A stretch of 34,607 nt of DNA from a virus: the IMG/VR virus record IMGVR_UViG_3300025133_000358, positions 1-34,607 of that record; one strand, written 5' to 3'. The position numbers and the translations under genes were made by a program. Positions 13,005 through 20,625 of the stretch are shown here, one piece after another (position 1 is the stretch's first letter; each line of letters begins with the position of its first letter). The notes under the pieces were generated by a model. It saw only the letters and a program-made list of their open reading frames with translations. It searched no databases and was not told the DNA's origin.

Positions 13005-14932
13005 TGTCTTGTAAACTCCAGGGTGGCGATGCCAAACCCTTTGGCCTTGACGGATGACATGAGGGTGCAGTCTATGCGGATGCGCTTGTAGGCGGTGACG
13101 TCGTCGTTGGCGCCATCGATGACGGCGGCGGTGACTGCGGTGTCGGAGCCGGTCTCGGTGAGGTCGAGGGTTACGGCGGTACTGAGCATGTCGGCGGCAT
13201 CGCTGACGTTGTAAATCTGGTAGGTGGGCAGGTTGGTAGTGGTGCCGGCGGTGCCGACGGAGACGTGGACGGCGGTGAGGTTCCAGGTGCCGCTCATCCA
13301 GCCGGGAATCACGAATGATGCCTGGTCGTCGGTTGCCTCCAGGTTGGTGCCGCTGCTGCCGAAAGCGACCTGGAATGTGACATGCCCTGTTTCGCTGGAG
13401 CCGATGGCACCGGCGGCGATGGCACCAGTAGCGTCGAGGTCGGCGGCGTCCTCCCACTCGATGGTGCCGTCGGTTGCGATGTTCGCAGATGCGGCACCGA
13501 CGTCGGCGGCTGTGACGTCGTCATCGTCCAGCGCACCGTCGAGGTCGGTGAAAACGTCGGACACGTCGGTCAGGCGCGACTCCAGCTCTGCCTCTGTATT
13601 CAGGTCTGAGTCGGAGCTGAAAATACGCGCCGCAGAACCGTCGCCAACCACGATGCGGTCGTCGTCGGTATCCCATTGCAACCATCCCTCTGTCGTGGTA
13701 GACGGTGCCGTGCTGCCGACGATGGTGTAGGATGTGTTTTGGATGACGCCGGCATCGATGGTCAGGGCATTGGCGACGTTGACGTCGGGCAGGATGCCGG
13801 TGACGTCTGTGGTGAGGTCGATGGCGGTGAGGGTGATCTCCTGGGTGGAGAGGGTGAGGTAGTCGAGACTCCCCGCCAGCGTGACTGCGGTGCTGTTATC
13901 TGTGCCGGCGGCATCGACACCCAGTGTGGTGCGGGTGGCGCTGGCGTCGGCGTCGTCTATGACGGTGGCTCCGAATGCGGAGATGGTCGTGCTGGCGGGG
14001 AGATCGAGGGTGGCGGTGTCCGCATCGAGGCCAAGGATGGCATTGAGTTCGGCAAAGGTATCCCATTCGGTGTCGCGGGTGATACCGGGACCGATGGTGA
14101 CCTGGATCTCGGTGTCGGGGGTCTCGGCGGCACCAAACTCGCTCGAGAAGTCGAGGACGACGATGTCGGTGCCACCCACCTGGGAGTCGTCGAGTTTGAC
14201 GGTGGTCATGCTGCCGGAGCCGGCAGCACTCTCGAGTGCGGCGATAGCCTGGGCGATGCGCAGCGGCGAGAAGCGGCGGATGGCGGCTTCGGTGCCGGCT
14301 TCGGCTTCGCCTTGGGAGGCGGCGGCGACCTGGGCATTGTACGCGGTCTCGATTTCGGCGTCGGACTGGTCGGCGGTGGCGCTGGCCTCGATGGCGTCGA
14401 GCTTGGTCTCGTCGGCCACCAGGAAGCTGGCGGTGGTCGCGGCAAGCACGGCGTCGTATGCCTGCACGTCGGTGCCGATGACTAGGCCGAGCGTGGTCCT
14501 GGCGGCTGCGGAGTCCGCATCGTCGGTGAGGCTGGCACCGAATGCGGAGATGGTGGTGCTGGCGGGGAGATCGAGGGTGGCGAGGTCTACATCGAGGCCA
14601 AGGATGGCATTGAGTTCGGCGAAGGTATCCCACTCGGTGTCGCGGGTTATGCCGGCATCGATGGTGATCTGGATCTCGGTGTCGGGGGATTCGGCGGCAC
14701 CGAATTCGGTCGAGAAGTCGAGGGTGACGATGTCGGTGCCACCCACCTGGGAGTCGTCGAGCTTGACGGTGGATAGGGTGCCGGATCCGGCACCGGCAAA
14801 GGTGACGGTGCCGGTGAAGTTGAGGTCTTCGGTGACGTCGCCGGTGACGGGGTCTACCATGACTGGCTCGCGAGCATGGCATGGGGCGAAGGCAAGGAGG
14901 AAGAGGGTGAGTAGGAGGATGGGTGTTTTCAT
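13001..14932 (-). CDS. tail-fibre-like protein with signal peptide and internal duplication, 643 aa
   Basis: ATG at 14932 follows AAGGAA and opens a signal peptide (MKTPILLLTLFLLAFAPCHA, residues 1–20). The body looks like a phage fibre: low in aromatic residues, rich in Thr, Ala, Asp and Ser, with the fibre motif ETKLDAIEASATADQSDAEI near 176–194 and FSPLRIAQAI near 221–230. About 97 residues occur twice (54–150 and 243–339), beginning STVKLDDSQVGGTDIV and TTVKLDDSQVGGTDIV. The C-terminal 130 residues (HVTFQVAFGSSGTNLEATDD, TYKRIRIDC-like YKRIRIDCTLMSS) form a β-rich head. It should be trimeric if a fibre. The export signal is the odd feature. Cysteine occurs only in the signal peptide and near the end. 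Confidence 0.7.
   Translation of the reverse strand: MKTPILLLTLFLLAFAPCHAREPVMVDPVTGDVTEDLNFTGTVTFAGAGSGTLSTVKLDDSQVGGTDIVTLDFSTEFGAAESPDTEIQITIDAGITRDTEWDTFAELNAILGLDVDLATLDLPASTTISAFGASLTDDADSAAARTTLGLVIGTDVQAYDAVLAATTASFLVADETKLDAIEASATADQSDAEIETAYNAQVAAASQGEAEAGTEAAIRRFSPLRIAQAIAALESAAGSGSMTTVKLDDSQVGGTDIVVLDFSSEFGAAETPDTEIQVTIGPGITRDTEWDTFAELNAILGLDADTATLDLPASTTISAFGATVIDDADASATRTTLGVDAAGTDNSTAVTLAGSLDYLTLSTQEITLTAIDLTTDVTGILPDVNVANALTIDAGVIQNTSYTIVGSTAPSTTTEGWLQWDTDDDRIVVGDGSAARIFSSDSDLNTEAELESRLTDVSDVFTDLDGALDDDDVTAADVGAASANIATDGTIEWEDAADLDATGAIAAGAIGSSETGHVTFQVAFGSSGTNLEATDDQASFVIPGWMSGTWNLTAVHVSVGTAGTTTNLPTYQIYNVSDAADMLSTAVTLDLTETGSDTAVTAAVIDGANDDVTAYKRIRIDCTLMSSVKAKGFGIATLEFTRQ
13916..14206 (-). 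repeat. second copy of the ~97-residue fibre repeat
   Basis: Residues about 243–339 of the 643-aa fibre protein repeat residues 54–150 with mostly conservative changes (for example ESPDTEIQITIDAGITRDTE against ETPDTEIQVTIGPGITRDTE). The DNA is also similar, pointing to a fairly recent tandem duplication or to gene conversion between copies. Confidence 0.85.
14483..14773 (-). repeat. first copy of the ~97-residue fibre repeat
   Basis: This is the copy nearer the N-terminus of the fibre protein (residues about 54–150). It contains WDTFAELNAILGLD and LPASTTISAFGA, both of which recur in the second copy at 13916–14206. The copies are separated by about 92 residues of fibre sequence holding the KLDAIEA motif. 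Confidence 0.85.
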
Positions 14933-14973
14933 GGTGGTTCCTTGGGTGCGCGGCCAATAATGGCCGGCCACTG

Positions 14974-15837
14974 TTACGGGGTTACGGATGTGTAAATGAT
15001 GTAGTCGCTGTTGGTGGGGTCTTCGGGGGTCTCTAGCTCGATGCGGATCTCGGTGCAGGTGCCGAGGGCGAATGCGACGGAGGCGGCGCCGGCGGGGGTG
15101 AGTTTGGACTTGATGACTGCGGCAGCATCCTTGACGTCGAAGGTGACGGTGAATGACCCGCGCTTCTGAAAGATGTTTACGGTCTCGCCTTTGCCGGTGA
15201 GGCCAGCGGGGTCTGGTAGGGTGATGGTGCTGGCGGCGGTGACGGGAAAGCGTTTTTCGCCGTTGACCAGGTCTGAGGCTTCAAGCTCTTCGCTGGCAGC
15301 AATGAGGGTGTGGCGCCCCTTGAACTGGTAGAGGGCGTCGGACTCGGCAGCGGTGTAGTAGGTGGGGCTGGTTGGCGGGGTGCCTCCGGTGACGCCGAGT
15401 TCCTGGAGGATCTGGACGCGGATCTGGGTGAAGGTCTGGGCCTTGGAGCTGATGACTGCGGATAGTTCTATCCATGCCTGCACTGCCTCGAGGCTAGCAC
15501 CGAGGTCGTCATCGATGTCGGTATCGGTGAAGGGGAAGACGACGGTGAACTTGCCGGTGGCGAGGTCTTCGCCGGCGGGGTAGTCTCCCTGGTTGACGGC
15601 GGAGACGATGCCGTAGGCGCTGCCGTCGTCGGTGCGTGCGGACTTCGCAGCGAGTGCGAATGAGGCGGCGGCGGACAGGTCGAGATCCTGGAGGACGCCG
15701 GCGGAGTCGGGTTCTTGGACGTGAAAGGCGAAGAGGACATCGTCGTTGTGGACGACGTCGATGCTGTCTATGGCGTTGCCTGCCCAGTCGGTGGCGGAAC
15801 CATCTTGGGCGTTGATAAGGATGAATAGTTTTTTCAT
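14974..15837 (-). CDS. baseplate/tail-fibre attachment-like protein, 287 aa
   Basis: The protein begins MKKLFILINAQDGSATDWAG and has an N-terminal β-rich domain of about 140 residues (DVLFAFHVQEPDSAGVLQDL, KFTVVFPFTDTDIDDDLG) like the N-terminal adaptor part of many tail-fibre or upper-baseplate proteins. A linker with YYTAAESDALYQFKG, a common fibre motif, follows near residue 160, then a C-terminal β domain (FPVTAASTITLPDPAGLTGK) resembling the small pyocin-knob-like or fibre head modules that bind ligands. No signal peptide: the first hydrophobic stretch is short and part of a strand. Placed between the tail-tip proteins and the long fibre, it probably connects them. Family named only by pattern. 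Confidence 0.6.
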   Translation of the reverse strand: MKKLFILINAQDGSATDWAGNAIDSIDVVHNDDVLFAFHVQEPDSAGVLQDLDLSAAASFALAAKSARTDDGSAYGIVSAVNQGDYPAGEDLATGKFTVVFPFTDTDIDDDLGASLEAVQAWIELSAVISSKAQTFTQIRVQILQELGVTGGTPPTSPTYYTAAESDALYQFKGRHTLIAASEELEASDLVNGEKRFPVTAASTITLPDPAGLTGKGETVNIFQKRGSFTVTFDVKDAAAVIKSKLTPAGAASVAFALGTCTEIRIELETPEDPTNSDYIIYTSVTP

Positions 15838-15852
15838 GGTTCTTGTACCGGG

Positions 15853-17007
15853 TTATGAAGCTGGAAGGAATTGAAAGCCATTGGCGACTGCGTAGTCGAG
15901 CATGACATAGGGTCCGTATGTCTCGGTGTCGTCGCGGGGCTTGCCGTGCTGCTGGAGCATCTGGAATCCGTAGTCGTGAATCCACCATCCGCGGACGGTG
16001 ACGTCGGGGACGTCGGCAGGGGTCGGTGGCCAGTCGATGGCGTTGGCTAGGGAAGTGGCGTTGGGCAGGGGACTGGGCGTGGGGATGATGTCGTAGTCGT
16101 AGGTGCCGGTGTCGCCGTCGGGGTTTGCGAGGGTCTCGATGTGGGTGATCATGTTGGGAGCGGGGTTGCTCCAGATGTCCTCGTACTCGTTCTCGGTGAC
16201 GTCATCGGTGCCCACTTCATCGACAAAGACGAAGCGGTTGTCTATCTGGGTGGGGACCACATAGAAAGACCAGTCGCGATCGAATCCGCTGCCGTTGGCC
16301 CAGTTGGCGGTGCTGATGGTCATGCCCTGCGAGTGGATGCGGGCGTCATACTCGAAGGTTGGCGAGCCGGTCTGCTTGCTAAGGCGTCGGAGTTGGGTGA
16401 TCGCCTTCCATCTGCGCGGGGTAAGTCCGATGCCAGTTTGCCCGGTGCCATCGGCATCGTATTCTGCCTTAGCAGAGGACTTGGCGTCGGCGACTGCGTC
16501 TTCGGTTTCGTTGCCGTCACTGTAGTGGATGAGGTCGACGAGGGGGGCGCGGAATACGAACTTGGTAAACAGGTTCAGGATGGTGTAGCACTGCTTCCAG
16601 AACTTTGCGGATATGGGTTGGTTGATGTCGGGGGAGATGATGTCGTGACCGAGTACGGACTCGACGGCATCGGTGTCCCACCATGCCCAGTCTGTGTCGC
16701 CGGCGGGGTCGACATCTGCGTCGACGAATCCCCAGAGTCTATTGTTTCCAAAGGTGCTACTTCCGAGCCGGCAGATGTCGGTGAGTAGGTAGAGCTTGTA
16801 GGCGAAGCTGAAGGTCCAGGGCGAGTCATCTCCAAAGGCGTCGATGATGTAGTAGTTCGCCACGCCCTGCCCAACTTCGGTGAGGTCCAGGATGGAGGCA
16901 ACGCGCTCGTTGTGCGCCAGGCGAAGTGCCTCTGCATATCGACGGTCCAGGGGTTTGTTCACCAGGTCGGTCCAGTCCATGCCCTCGGATGTCCAGTTGG
17001 TAATCAT
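15853..17007 (-). CDS. tail-associated protein of unknown family, 384 aa
   Basis: Start ATG overlaps the TGA of the tail-tip gene (ATGA at 17004–17007). The product is soluble, acidic and Trp/Tyr/Asp-rich, with an N-terminal helical part (RYAEALRLAHNERVASILD) and many aromatic loops (DTDWAWWDTDAVES, GWWIHDYGFQML). It looks like an enzyme or receptor-binding domain, but no catalytic motif stands out and no family is recognised. Its place between the tail tip and the fibre adaptor suggests a virion component at the tail end. Confidence 0.6.
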   Translation of the reverse strand: MITNWTSEGMDWTDLVNKPLDRRYAEALRLAHNERVASILDLTEVGQGVANYYIIDAFGDDSPWTFSFAYKLYLLTDICRLGSSTFGNNRLWGFVDADVDPAGDTDWAWWDTDAVESVLGHDIISPDINQPISAKFWKQCYTILNLFTKFVFRAPLVDLIHYSDGNETEDAVADAKSSAKAEYDADGTGQTGIGLTPRRWKAITQLRRLSKQTGSPTFEYDARIHSQGMTISTANWANGSGFDRDWSFYVVPTQIDNRFVFVDEVGTDDVTENEYEDIWSNPAPNMITHIETLANPDGDTGTYDYDIIPTPSPLPNATSLANAIDWPPTPADVPDVTVRGWWIHDYGFQMLQQHGKPRDDTETYGPYVMLDYAVANGFQFLPAS

Positions 17008-20000
17008 ATATTGCGCAGGATTTCGGGTTGAAAGACGAAGTGCCCGCGACCAGTGAGGGCGGCGATGTAATGCTCGCCGACGAGATCACTGCCGGAATAT
17101 ATCTGGACGGCGTAGGCGTCTGCATCTTCGATGTCTGGGCTGCGTGCGGTCTGGTTCGCCGATGGGTTGGTGAAGTATCCGTGGTTCAGTTGCCAGGCAT
17201 CGACGGTGTAGCGGTTATCGGCGACGTTTGCGGTGATCTCGATGATGTAGAGGGCAGTGGATGCCCCGATGTGCAGACGCTCGGTGAAGGGGGTGATCTC
17301 GTAGACGCCACTGGTCTCTTTGACATGGCAGATCTGTATCTGGTCGTGATCGGCCCAGTAGGCTTCGCTAGCTAATCCGAGCAGCGGATAGGCGATGTTG
17401 TATTTGCGCCCCCAGTAGATGTAGTCGTCGTACTCGTCGGGGATGGCGATGGTGGTGGCGTCTGGGGAGCCGGTGGGCAGGAGTTTGCTGTCTGCGGATC
17501 GCCAGCCCAAGTTCCAGACTTTGAGCGTGCTGCCGACCATCTCCAGGTGGGTGCGGGAGGCGGCGGGGTAGTGGCGATAGTTGACGTGGGAGGTCTTGAT
17601 GTTGTTGGGGATCTCCCAGGTGCCGTCCTCTGAGAGGTCGATGGATGCCAGGCGGATGAACATGCCGTCTGCCTGGGTTTTTGCAGCGAGTGTGGTGGGG
17701 TCGCTGACGATGGAGTCGTCGTCGATGATAAAGGTGAGGACGGGGGCGTCACTGGTGTGGTGTTCGGCGGCACCGCCGCCGGACGTGGGGCGAAAACCGA
17801 TCTCCAGGCGCACTGTGCCGCTGCCGAATTTCTCGAAGATCCAGGAGACTGTGGGGAAGGTGATTTGGGCACCGGGGTCGGTGAACTCCTGGCCCAACAG
17901 ACCGGGTGGGACTTCGGCAGAGGCGCGCAGGTTGGTGACGGCAACTGTCCAGGTGGAGTCCTCGACGGGATCGGCGAGTGTGTAGGAGACGGCGATGGGA
18001 TCGACTTCGCCACCACTGCCACCGATGGCGGGTGATGACTCGATGGCTTGGAGGTTGCGGGGATCGGCGCCGATTCGGCCACCGGGGGCGCGGGGGGCGC
18101 GGGAGCTGCGTGAGCGTGGCGATGCGACGCTGGCGAAGTCCATGTCTCGGAAGTCGGTCTGGAGTTGGGCGGTGATGCTGTCGTCGCCAAAGCTGTAGGC
18201 GATGCGGGAGACGACGGTGCCGGCGGGGGTGAGGGCACCGCCGGTGGGCACTGTCTCGTTTATGAGGTGGCCGAGGCGATCGAGGAGGCGGGCTTTCTGG
18301 TAGGGGACGGTGAGCTTGGCGCGCCGGCGTCCGTACCAGACTGCTGCGAGGTTCGCAATGCGCAGGAGGGCGGGACTGTCGTCGCGGATGGTAGCCTCGG
18401 CGGCTTCGATGATGAGGGCGTCGTGGTCGAAACCGACGACGGTGTTTGGGGCGCGCCACCAGTAGTGATGGTCGGGGACGGTGATGACTTTGGTCTGGGA
18501 GACCCCAGAGGCGGGTGCCTCGGCGGTGGGGAGGGTAACGCGCACAGGCTCGTTGGTGTAGTAGGAGACGGTGAGCTGGAGTCCTTTGGTGGCGTGGTCC
18601 CAGTCGTAGAGGGGGGCGTCGCTGCTGCTGCCGGTGTACTGCCCCTGGGCAAAGAGGTGGGGGTAGGGTGGCTCGAGGTAGATGCCGGGGGCGTCGTCGA
18701 GGAGGCGCAGGTGGGTGGGTTTGCGATCTTTGCCGGCTTTGTGGACGAGGAAGTAGCCATCGTCGTCTTTGGCCAGGCAGAAGGGTTTGCGGAAGGCACC
18801 TTTTTCGTCCTTGACGGGGAGGGTGCGGTCGAAGACGAGGTTGCCGAGGTAGAGGGGTTGCTGGGCGGAGTCGTTTATCTGTGCGGGATCGGTGGGGGTC
18901 CAGTCTGGCCAGGCGTTGTCTGTGGTGGCGTTGTCGCGGTAGCCATCCCATAGCTCGGGGAGGATGAAGCGGCGGAAGACATGCTCGTACTCGGGGCGGT
19001 CGAGTTCTTTGGGGTCGGCGGCGTTGTATGCGGACTCGTCTGCTGCCTCCCAATCGCTCTGGAGGACGTCGGCGCCGGTGAATGTGGCCATGACGCGGAT
19101 GTTTTCGCCGCGGACTTCGACGTCGGAGTAGTGGGCGTTTTCGACGTGGGTGACGCGGACTTCGCCCATCCGCGCGTCGGTGGTGAGGCCGAGGGTGCCG
19201 ATGTTGGCGTTGGCAGGACAGACGACGGATGGAGATGGGGCGCCGTCGGTGATGGCGACGTCGGAGTAGGTGTCGATGCGGATGGTGTAGGCGTCCATGT
19301 GCCAGTGGTAGCCACGGTCGGCGCTGATGACGCGGGTGAGGATGTCGCGGATGCTGCCTTCGCCCTTGAATGCGTCGGTGATGTTGCGGAGGTCTGAGTT
19401 GCCGTCCATGGTGATGTCGAGGGCGAGGATGTCGTTGGCGAGGCGGACGGCGTACTCGATGACGTCGAATGCGGACCATGGCTGAGTGTCGTCGTCGGGG
19501 CGGGCGAATTTGTGTGATCCGCCGTCTTCGTCGGGGTCGCGTTCTTCGCTGCGGTTGGAGACGATGGCGGTGTCGCGATCGCGGGCGGCGAGGTTGAAGT
19601 GCATGGGGACGGCGATGGTTCCGTTCACCGTGAGGGCGCGGTCGAGGTACTGGCGACCGAGGAACCAGGACAGGTCGTAGCAGGTGTAGTGGTTGGTCCC
19701 TGGCTTGTTTTCTAGGGCGAAACGGTCGGTGTAGGCACCGAGGATGTCGTCGTCTGCTGCCTGGCAGGTGAAGACGAAGTCTTTGCTGCTGGCGCCGTCG
19801 ATGAGGCGGATGAGGATAAACTTGCCGAGCAGGTCTATGGAGGACACACGGTCTGGGTCGCCGTCTTTGGTGAGGACTCCGTGGTGGTGCTGGAGGATAG
19901 CTGTGGTGTAGGCAGGTGCCAGGGCAGCAGTGAGGCGCTCAAGGTAGACATGCTCGTCTGGCTGCGAATTGTCGACTGCGATCCAGTCATCGTCGGTGTA

Positions 20001-20045
20001 GGCGCGGGCCGGGAGGGTGGTGGCGTAGAAGATTTTATACGTCAT
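17004..20045 (-). CDS. tail-tip/baseplate hub-like protein, 1013 aa
   Basis: Start ATG at 20045 overlaps the preceding TGA (ATGA), fixing the N-terminus MTYKIFYATTLPARAYTDDD. The first 600 residues look like a tail hub: strand-rich with HLERLTAALAP-like segments, a middle region with IRDILTRVISADRGYHWHMD, and RAKLTVPYQKARLLDRLGHL, the kind of domain that follows the tape measure protein in siphophages. A flexible Ser/Arg/Pro/Gly stretch around 640–670 (SPRSRSSRAPRAPGGRIGAD) separates this from about 340 β-rich residues (EVDPIAVSYTLADPVEDSTW onward) that could be fibronectin-like or receptor-binding. No peptidase motif was found. It is the largest protein of the window, expected at the tail tip. 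Confidence 0.65.
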   Translation of the reverse strand: MTYKIFYATTLPARAYTDDDWIAVDNSQPDEHVYLERLTAALAPAYTTAILQHHHGVLTKDGDPDRVSSIDLLGKFILIRLIDGASSKDFVFTCQAADDDILGAYTDRFALENKPGTNHYTCYDLSWFLGRQYLDRALTVNGTIAVPMHFNLAARDRDTAIVSNRSEERDPDEDGGSHKFARPDDDTQPWSAFDVIEYAVRLANDILALDITMDGNSDLRNITDAFKGEGSIRDILTRVISADRGYHWHMDAYTIRIDTYSDVAITDGAPSPSVVCPANANIGTLGLTTDARMGEVRVTHVENAHYSDVEVRGENIRVMATFTGADVLQSDWEAADESAYNAADPKELDRPEYEHVFRRFILPELWDGYRDNATTDNAWPDWTPTDPAQINDSAQQPLYLGNLVFDRTLPVKDEKGAFRKPFCLAKDDDGYFLVHKAGKDRKPTHLRLLDDAPGIYLEPPYPHLFAQGQYTGSSSDAPLYDWDHATKGLQLTVSYYTNEPVRVTLPTAEAPASGVSQTKVITVPDHHYWWRAPNTVVGFDHDALIIEAAEATIRDDSPALLRIANLAAVWYGRRRAKLTVPYQKARLLDRLGHLINETVPTGGALTPAGTVVSRIAYSFGDDSITAQLQTDFRDMDFASVASPRSRSSRAPRAPGGRIGADPRNLQAIESSPAIGGSGGEVDPIAVSYTLADPVEDSTWTVAVTNLRASAEVPPGLLGQEFTDPGAQITFPTVSWIFEKFGSGTVRLEIGFRPTSGGGAAEHHTSDAPVLTFIIDDDSIVSDPTTLAAKTQADGMFIRLASIDLSEDGTWEIPNNIKTSHVNYRHYPAASRTHLEMVGSTLKVWNLGWRSADSKLLPTGSPDATTIAIPDEYDDYIYWGRKYNIAYPLLGLASEAYWADHDQIQICHVKETSGVYEITPFTERLHIGASTALYIIEITANVADNRYTVDAWQLNHGYFTNPSANQTARSPDIEDADAYAVQIYSGSDLVGEHYIAALTGRGHFVFQPEILRNI

Positions 20046-20224
20046 GGCGACCTCTGGTCGCGGCATTTGTCATTTGTTATTTGTCGCTTGTCATTTTTCA
20101 TTTGCTGGAGCGCGGGGCGAATGATCCCGAGCCAGACGACGACTCCAGAGAACACGGCGCAGATCACTGCTGCTGCGCTGTCGCTGATAAATACCAAATG
20201 ACAGATAGGAAATGACAAATTCAT
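20042..20224 (-). CDS. small membrane protein partly made of heptanucleotide repeat DNA, 60 aa
   Basis: Both ends are coupled: ATG overlaps the TGA of the 134-aa gene and the TGA overlaps the ATG of the tail-tip gene, each as ATGA, so ribosomes passing through the operon would translate it. The product has a hydrophobic segment (AAAVICAVFSGVVVWLGIIR) and a polar, repetitive tail with QMKNDKR and QITNDKC, which is the translation of seven-base repeats at 20065–20106; its first codons come from inverted copies of the same repeat. A holin-like or membrane-docking role cannot be excluded, but the gene may simply be a repeat element that stayed open and became embedded. No family known. Confidence 0.55.
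   Translation of the reverse strand: MNLSFPICHLVFISDSAAAVICAVFSGVVVWLGIIRPALQQMKNDKRQITNDKCRDQRSP
20065..20220. repeat. heptanucleotide repeat arrays in inverted orientation
   Basis: Six consecutive seven-base units occur at 20065–20106 (ATTTGTC, ATTTGTT, ATTTGTC, GCTTGTC, ATTTTTC, ATTTGCT). At 20195–20220 the reverse-oriented form appears (AAATGAC, AGATAGG, AAATGAC, AAAT). The pair flanks an 88-base centre and lies inside the 60-aa gene. Seven-base tandem repeats of this general type are known from large environmental bacterial genomes such as heterocystous cyanobacteria, so a host-derived repeat is possible. Confidence 0.75.
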
Positions 20225-20625
20225 ATGGTCCTCGTAAAGTCGATGTCGACGTCTACGGCGTAGGTGTAGGTGAGGGCGACTTTTATGGTGATTCTGGCGT
20301 GGACGGCGTAGGGGGCGGAACTCTGAATTCCGTGGATAAATCCCTGGACGTTGTGCGGGGTGCCGAGTACGGACGTGATGCGGGACGCGCCGGCGACATG
20401 GGCAGGCAGGCTTTTGATGTAGTTCTGGGCGTTTGCCAGTGCTTGGAAGTAGGCGCGCCCACGGACGGTCTGGCGGGTGCCTTTTCTGCCCAGTTCATGG
20501 AGTATCTGCCCGTTTATGCCGGCTCGCTTGATGAGGCGGGACTCGTTGGCGACCATGCCGAGAACCCCTGGGTCGCGCTCGTTGAGGATGACATGGAGGA
20601 GGATTTGTTTTGCGACTGCGGCCAT
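20221..20625 (-). CDS. hypothetical tail protein, 134 aa, follows tape measure
   Basis: Start ATG shares one base with the stop of the tape measure gene (TGATG). The product has a helical N-terminus (QILLHVILNERDPGVLGMVA), a basic middle (GRKGTRQTVRGRAYFQAL) and a β-rich C-terminus (ARITIKVALTYTYAVDVDID). In many siphophages the gene after the tape measure encodes a distal tail or tail-tip protein, which this could be, but it is short for that and no family is recognised. No membrane segment is seen. Confidence 0.6.
   Translation of the reverse strand: MAAVAKQILLHVILNERDPGVLGMVANESRLIKRAGINGQILHELGRKGTRQTVRGRAYFQALANAQNYIKSLPAHVAGASRITSVLGTPHNVQGFIHGIQSSAPYAVHARITIKVALTYTYAVDVDIDFTRTI

Noticed and set aside
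11871-14932. Diversity-generating retroelement acting on the fibre or LamG gene
   Set aside because: No reverse transcriptase gene or template-repeat/variable-repeat pair with adenine-specific differences was seen; the fibre repeat is an ordinary duplication.
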